Below, in pieces: positions 63,400-64,000 of a stretch of 64,000 nucleotides of DNA. This DNA comes from Ashinkailepas kermadecensis. Taxonomy: Eukaryota; Arthropoda; Thecostraca; Neolepadidae. The notes beneath the pieces were generated by a model, which was given only the letters and a program-made list of their open reading frames with translations, made no database searches and had not been told where the DNA came from. Where the stretch lies: the NCBI GenBank assembly GCA_034440615.1, contig JAOTOM010004567.1:251501-315500 (forward strand), given 5' to 3'. Position 1 is the first letter of the stretch, and each line of letters opens with the position of its first letter. The position numbers and the translations under genes are program-made.

Positions 63400-64000
63400 T
63401 TGCAATTTTCTACCGACACAGATAGCGGCAAGGCGTGAAGGCTCCGGCTTGAGATACGATAGCAGAGGTAAAAGCCGCGGTATGACTCAATGTTCGGCAT
63501 TTGGACCCGAGGTAGCCAAGTGATGAACTGAAGCCCTCTCTCGCTGTGGTCCAGCAAACAAAACTCTGCTCTCATATTTGTGACATTAGTGGTCTCAAAC
63601 TGGCCTATTGCCATGGTTCTTTTTCTTTGAGGAGTTACTAGTCTGTCATTGGCTAACACACAAAATAAAACGCTATGATAGCTTACATGGAGACAACTCC
63701 TTCCTTATTTAATAGAGAAAAAATATGTATTTACGAACATATAAATCATAGAGAGATCTAGAGCACATAGCACATAACGACCGAAAGGAATGTTCGGAAT
63801 TTCGCAGCACGCAACATCTTGAACAACATACAATATAGGTTCTTTTCTAGTTTCCCGTTGCATAACATGCTATGGTTAGTTATATATCCAAGTGGTAAGT
63901 GATAAGTAACATGCAGCTTTAAATATGGATAATAATGTGCGATATTAAGCCATATTACCGCGGGTTTGCTATCCACGCACTTCCTGCTCCGACCCGGGAG
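63400..64000. other. Upstream flank of paralogue 3
   Basis: 63410-63660 still resembles 6160-6285 and then jumps to 10570-10700 of copy 1, skipping the transposon block. No gene seen to the window end. Confidence 0.5.

Overview
This is a repeat-rich animal nuclear window. It is almost certainly arthropod and plausibly crustacean. That placement is an inference from intron-containing genes with GT-AG splice sites, very long dinucleotide arrays, and the style of the Ty3/Gypsy, RNase H-bearing LINE and pogo/Tigger-like elements. No bacterial gene organisation, tRNA gene, rRNA or CRISPR array was seen. Most long open frames are transposon proteins or frames running through tandem repeats.

Layout. 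1-1744: a 42-bp minisatellite and a spacer with short palindromic repeats. 1745-14685 and 15981-29014: two near-identical ~13-kb direct duplicates, separated by a giant CT/AT/CT microsatellite and ~0.85 kb of unique sequence. Each duplicate carries one copy of a small membrane-protein gene (minus strand), a pogo-like transposase with a PHD-like finger, repeat fragments, and decayed LINE sequence. 29015-36045: LINE relics, all on the minus strand, and a degenerate satellite. 36046-36263: a tRNA-derived SINE with target-site duplication. 36264-40976: dispersed repeat, SSRs and another degenerate satellite. 40982-54214: a Ty3/Gypsy element on the minus strand. It is interrupted by a LINE (43459-51333), which is itself interrupted by a hAT-like element (48586-50375). 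Each level is framed by a recognisable target-site duplication. 54220-57780: satellite, a probable solo LTR and minisatellites. 58055-63660: a third, diverged copy of the membrane-protein gene region without the transposon load.

The host-gene story is a tandem family of three paralogues, all on the minus strand, assembled here by splice-site reasoning. Each has a TATA box, a short non-coding exon, a signal-peptide exon, a Gly-rich exon and a transmembrane/tail exon. Intron phases match across copies and the predicted products are 141, 141 and 135 residues. I do not recognise the protein. The last ~100 coding bases and ~200 bp of 3' flank are nearly identical between copies 2 and 3, although the adjacent transmembrane-coding sequence has diverged, which suggests gene conversion. 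The third copy lacks the pogo/MITE block, so that block probably arrived before the recent 13-kb duplication but after the older split, or was lost from copy 3.
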